Of a stretch of DNA of 9,470 nucleotides, positions 6,916 to 9,470 are shown piece after piece. The position numbers were made by a program, and so were the translations under genes. This stretch comes from Methylotenera sp. UBA6020. Its GTDB lineage: Bacteria > Pseudomonadota > Gammaproteobacteria > Burkholderiales > Methylophilaceae. Location: the NCBI GenBank assembly GCA_002429455.1, contig DIZU01000176.1:8065-17534 (forward strand), read 5' to 3'. The notes below the pieces were generated by a model. That model made no database searches, was not told where the DNA came from, and saw nothing but the letters and a program-made list of their open reading frames with translations. Numbering within the stretch: the first letter of the stretch is position 1; every line of letters starts with the position of its first letter.

Positions 6916-6967
6916 TTCAAGCTGCTTTCACAGGCATACGCAGTAATAGTGCAAGAAAATATACATG

Positions 6968-6979
6968 ATGAAATTTCAT
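6968..6979. repeat. 12-bp perfect palindrome
   Basis: ATGAAATTTCAT reads the same on both strands and lies in the convergent gap between the importer ATPase and ssb. It could be a protein-binding site or chance in AT-rich DNA. It has no T-run, so it is not a typical terminator. Confidence 0.35.
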
Positions 6980-6991
6980 GCTGTCAATAAA

Positions 6992-7014
6992 AAGCCCATG
7001 TAAAACAGGGGCTT
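6992..7014 (-). terminator. Rho-independent terminator after ssb (possibly bidirectional)
   Basis: AAGCCC at 6992-6997 pairs with GGGCTT at 7009-7014 around an 11-nt loop. On the minus strand the stem is followed directly by a T-rich tract (GGGCTTTTTATT), which is right for ending ssb transcription 37 bp after its stop. On the plus strand the stem is followed by ATATTT, so weak termination of the ABC importer operon from the other side is possible. Confidence 0.6.
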
Positions 7015-7050
7015 ATATTTAAAACTTTACATTATGGTCGCAGGTGCATT

Positions 7051-7566
7051 TTAGAACGGAATATCATCTTCAAAATCATCAAACCCTGAGCCACTATTGG
7101 CCGGTTTTGGGCTTGATTCTACAGGTGCAGTTTGTCTTGCAGGAGCACTTGATTGTTTAGCTGGTACCTGGTTGTAACTGTCATCACCACCGCCACTACT
7201 TTGATCCATGCCGCCATCGTAACTAGTACCGCCTTCGCGGCCACCTAACATTTGCATTTGGTCTGCAATAATTTCTGTCGTGTAGCGATCCTGGCCTTCT
7301 TTGGTTTGCCATTTACGTGTTTGCAAGCGGCCTTCTACATAGACTGGGCGGCCTTTTTTAAGATACTCACCGGCAATTTCTGCAAGTTTGCGATACATTA
7401 CAATATTATGCCATTCTGTTTTTTCTTGTTTAGCGCCGGCTTTGTCTTTCCAGCTATCCGTAGTGGCAATACTGAAATTACACACTGCTTCGCCATTAGG
7501 CATATAGCGGACTTCTGGGTCACGCCCTAGATTGCCTACCAATATCACTTTATTGACTGATGCCAT
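7051..7566 (-). CDS. ssb: Single-stranded DNA-binding protein
   Basis: This 171-residue protein binds ssDNA as a tetramer during replication, recombination and repair. The OB fold covers residues 1-110, with the family hallmarks [17 protein letters not shown] (5-21), TEWHNIVMY (50-58), EYLKKG (67-72), [12 protein letters not shown] (75-86) and the DRYTTEI strand (93-99). A Gly/Ser/Gln/Pro-rich flexible linker (about 110-160) leads to the acidic tip DDFEDDIPF, which recruits partner proteins. Length and ends match typical proteobacterial SSB. The ATG lies 2 bp after the MFS stop and has a strong GAGAGGA Shine-Dalgarno inside the end of the MFS gene, so the two are probably co-transcribed and translationally coupled. 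Confidence 0.98.
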   Translation of the reverse strand: MASVNKVILVGNLGRDPEVRYMPNGEAVCNFSIATTDSWKDKAGAKQEKTEWHNIVMYRKLAEIAGEYLKKGRPVYVEGRLQTRKWQTKEGQDRYTTEIIADQMQMLGGREGGTSYDGGMDQSSGGGDDSYNQVPAKQSSAPARQTAPVESSPKPANSGSGFDDFEDDIPF

Positions 7567-7568
7567 TT

Positions 7569-9029
7569 TTATCCTCTCAACAATTTAAGCACTTGGGATT
7601 CATCCCAATTTTGCAATTTATCTATTTTCAATATCACGGTGCACTCTTGCGGCAATACCGCCACTTCAATCACACCACTGAGCTTTGCAAGCTCATTTTT
7701 AAGAGCACTTACACTCTCGGCAGTCATTTCAATCGCCATATCGTCCATGGTATACATTTTGGTTTTAACCGCAGGCGGCGCTTGCATTGAATATGCGAAT
7801 ATTAGCCATAAAAACATCATAATGCTACAGAATATAAACACGCTAGCAAAGCCTAAAGTATGCGACAAATAACCACCAAATACACCACCCACAAAAATGC
7901 CTAGCGACTGCGCAGTATTATAAACACCCATCGCCGTACCTTTGGCAGCGGCGGGGGCAATTTTGCTAATGATTGAAGGCAATGAAGCTTCGAGCACATT
8001 AAACGCAATAAAGTACATGGTCAGCGAAGCAACAATACCCCAGAAATGTTGAATAGACGCAGCAAACATTAGCTGCGCAACAAACATCAGGGCGATGGCG
8101 CTGACAAATACCAATTTTATTTTGGCTTGTTTTTCGGCATATATAATCGCCGGCACCATCAATACAAAGGAAGCAATCAATACCGGCAAATAAATCTGCC
8201 AATGCTGGTTTTCATGCATGCCGCTTGATTTGATAATGGCAAAAGGTACGACAACAAACATTGCCATTTGTGCAGCATGCAAGGCAAAAATACCATAATT
8301 CAAACGTAATAATTGCGTATTTTTTAACACGTCTTTGAGCTTGGCTGGCGCGGCACTTGCATCAGAATGATAAAAACTATGCACTGGGTCTGGTATAACA
8401 AATTTCACCACCGCAATAGCGGCTAATGTCAGGAATGCGGTCATGGCGAATATGCCCGGCACGCCGATCCATTGGTTAAGTAGCGGCCCGCCAATTAGCG
8501 AGAGCGCGAATGCAATGCCGATAGTGCCGCCTATCGTTGCCATAGCTTTGGTGCGGTGTTCATCGCGGGTTAAGTCTGCCACCAAGGCGGTTACCACGGC
8601 AGAAACTGCACCAGCTCCTTGAATAGCGCGACCTAAGATAATGGTTTCAATGTTCATGGCCAAGGCGGCCACCATGCTGCCTATGGCAAAGATAGCAAGC
8701 CCAAGGTAGATCATCGGCTTGCGACCAAATTTGTCTGACGCCATACCAAACGGTAATTGGAACAGCGCTTGCGTGAGCCCATAAGCGCCTAGCGCTATGC
8801 CGATCATGAGACTGCTGGGTTTCTCTGGTAAGGTTGAAGCATAGATTGCAAAAATCGGTAAAATTAAAAACATACCCAGCATGCGCAAGCCGTAAATAGA
8901 GGCCAAACTCAGGGTGGCACGCATTTCTGTAGGGCTCATTTTATCTGACGACGACATATCTAATGACGACATTGTGTCAGACGCTACTTCGGTAAAAAGA
9001 TCATTGGATTGGTTATTTGATGCTGACAT
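7569..9029 (-). CDS. MFS transporter, YajR-like with C-terminal YAM-type domain
   Basis: The 486-residue inner-membrane protein has 12 predicted helices between residues 38 and 415. Loop 2-3 carries motif [12 protein letters not shown] (95-105), and helix 4 carries the RAIQGAG motif B (134-140), both typical of H+-driven antiporters. After the last helix, residues about 425-486 form a small soluble beta-alpha-beta domain ([18 protein letters not shown], then IEVAVLP and CTVILKI). This resembles the ferredoxin-like YAM domain known from E. coli YajR. The substrate is unknown, as for YajR. The annotated ATG gives a Ser/Asp-rich 30-residue leader with several later Met codons (20, 25, 31); the conserved part begins near [13 protein letters not shown], so the true start may be downstream. 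It is followed 2 bp later by ssb and is divergent from uvrA. Confidence 0.9.
   Translation of the reverse strand: MSASNNQSNDLFTEVASDTMSSLDMSSSDKMSPTEMRATLSLASIYGLRMLGMFLILPIFAIYASTLPEKPSSLMIGIALGAYGLTQALFQLPFGMASDKFGRKPMIYLGLAIFAIGSMVAALAMNIETIILGRAIQGAGAVSAVVTALVADLTRDEHRTKAMATIGGTIGIAFALSLIGGPLLNQWIGVPGIFAMTAFLTLAAIAVVKFVIPDPVHSFYHSDASAAPAKLKDVLKNTQLLRLNYGIFALHAAQMAMFVVVPFAIIKSSGMHENQHWQIYLPVLIASFVLMVPAIIYAEKQAKIKLVFVSAIALMFVAQLMFAASIQHFWGIVASLTMYFIAFNVLEASLPSIISKIAPAAAKGTAMGVYNTAQSLGIFVGGVFGGYLSHTLGFASVFIFCSIMMFLWLIFAYSMQAPPAVKTKMYTMDDMAIEMTAESVSALKNELAKLSGVIEVAVLPQECTVILKIDKLQNWDESQVLKLLRG
7572..7578 (-). promoter_or_regulatory. Ribosome binding site of ssb inside the MFS gene end
   Basis: GAGAGGA on the minus strand sits 5 nt before the ssb ATG and encodes the last codons of the MFS transporter. 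This makes efficient ssb translation, possibly by reinitiation, likely. Confidence 0.7.
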
Positions 9030-9038
9030 GAAAAATGT

Positions 9039-9068
9039 TTGAGTTAAATTTGTAAAAGTAGGTATATT
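9039..9068 (+). promoter_or_regulatory. Possible sigma70-type promoter for uvrA
   Basis: TTGAGT (9039-9044, four of six consensus matches) and TATATT (9063-9068, five of six) are 18 bp apart. Transcription would start near 9075, leaving a short leader of about 26 nt before the uvrA ATG. The elements begin 10 bp from the MFS start codon on the other strand. Confidence 0.4.
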
Positions 9069-9100
9069 AGCAGGTTGCCCAAATTTTTCGTAAAAGCATT

Positions 9101-9470
9101 ATGGAATTCATCAAAATACGCGGTGCGCGTACGCACAATCTAAAAAATATATCACTGGATATACCACGTAATCAACTAGTTGTGATTACCGGCTTATCTG
9201 GCTCAGGCAAGTCGTCTCTTGCCTTTGATACACTCTATGCGGAAGGCCAGCGGCGCTATGTAGAGTCCTTATCAGCCTATGCGCGACAATTTTTGGCGCG
9301 TATGGATAAGCCGGATGTCGATTTGATTGAAGGCTTATCGCCGGCGATCTCTATCGAGCAGAAATCCACCTCACACAACCCGCGCAGTACCGTAGGCACC
9401 GTAACTGAAATTCACGATTATTTGCGGCTTCTGTACGCCCGTGCTGGCGACCCTGAATGCCCGGAGCACG
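9101..9470 (+). CDS. uvrA: Excinuclease ABC subunit A, N-terminal part, 3' end cut by window
   Basis: The frame runs from ATG 9101 to the window end (123 codons visible of a protein usually near 940 residues). UvrA is the ATP-dependent damage sensor of nucleotide excision repair and loads UvrB on lesions. The visible part shows the conserved N-terminus [17 protein letters not shown], Walker [10 protein letters not shown] (residues 31-39), the [20 protein letters not shown] block, and the [20 protein letters not shown] segment of ATPase domain I. The match to the family is residue for residue over long stretches. It is divergent from the MFS/ssb pair. The leader has only a weak TAAAAGC before the ATG. 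Confidence 0.98.
   Translation, partial: MEFIKIRGARTHNLKNISLDIPRNQLVVITGLSGSGKSSLAFDTLYAEGQRRYVESLSAYARQFLARMDKPDVDLIEGLSPAISIEQKSTSHNPRSTVGTVTEIHDYLRLLYARAGDPECPEH

Noticed and set aside
1..9470. CRISPR arrays, tRNA or rRNA genes, insertion sequences, phage genes, toxin-antitoxin pairs
   Set aside because: I looked for short spaced direct repeats, cloverleaf-like sequences, transposase motifs and paired small ORFs and saw none that hold up.

Overview
The window looks like a chromosomal segment of a betaproteobacterium. The best guess is the Nitrosomonadales/Methylophilaceae area, judged from the style of the SSB and UvrA proteins, the uvrA / MFS / ssb arrangement and the moderate GC. That placement is inference; no rRNA or tRNA gene is present to test it. 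All genes look ordinary for a free-living Gram-negative cell. There is no insertion sequence, phage gene, CRISPR array, toxin-antitoxin pair or RNA gene that I can support.

Region 1 (1-1458, plus strand, visibly GC-richer than the rest) holds the end of an exporter-type ABC transporter, cut by the window edge, followed 3 bp later by a DUF1854 protein. This pair is known as a module that accompanies cyanophycin genes in Proteobacteria, so a cyanophycin synthetase gene is predicted just upstream of the window. Region 2 (1547-3679, minus strand) holds a cation diffusion facilitator with zinc-type ligands, a short PsiF-repeat ORF that has lost its signal peptide, and an exported, membrane-anchored TPR protein with a glycine-rich and acidic tail. 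A good sigma70-like promoter on the minus strand precedes the CDF gene.

Region 3 (3854-6915, plus strand) is a two-gene ABC importer operon of the nitrate/sulfonate/taurine type. One permease protein contains two fused permease domains, and the ATPase carries a C-terminal AAA-associated domain. No substrate-binding protein is encoded in the window, so the substrate is open.

Region 4 (7051-9470) is the housekeeping block. ssb and a YajR-like MFS transporter form a tightly coupled minus-strand pair that ends at a hairpin terminator. uvrA starts divergently on the plus strand and runs off the end. No LexA-type operator was visible between them.

I did not find a convincing undescribed system. 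The points most worth a second look are the signal-less psiF directly behind an in-frame TAG of the CDF gene, the orphan importer with its accessory domain, and the composition break near 1460.
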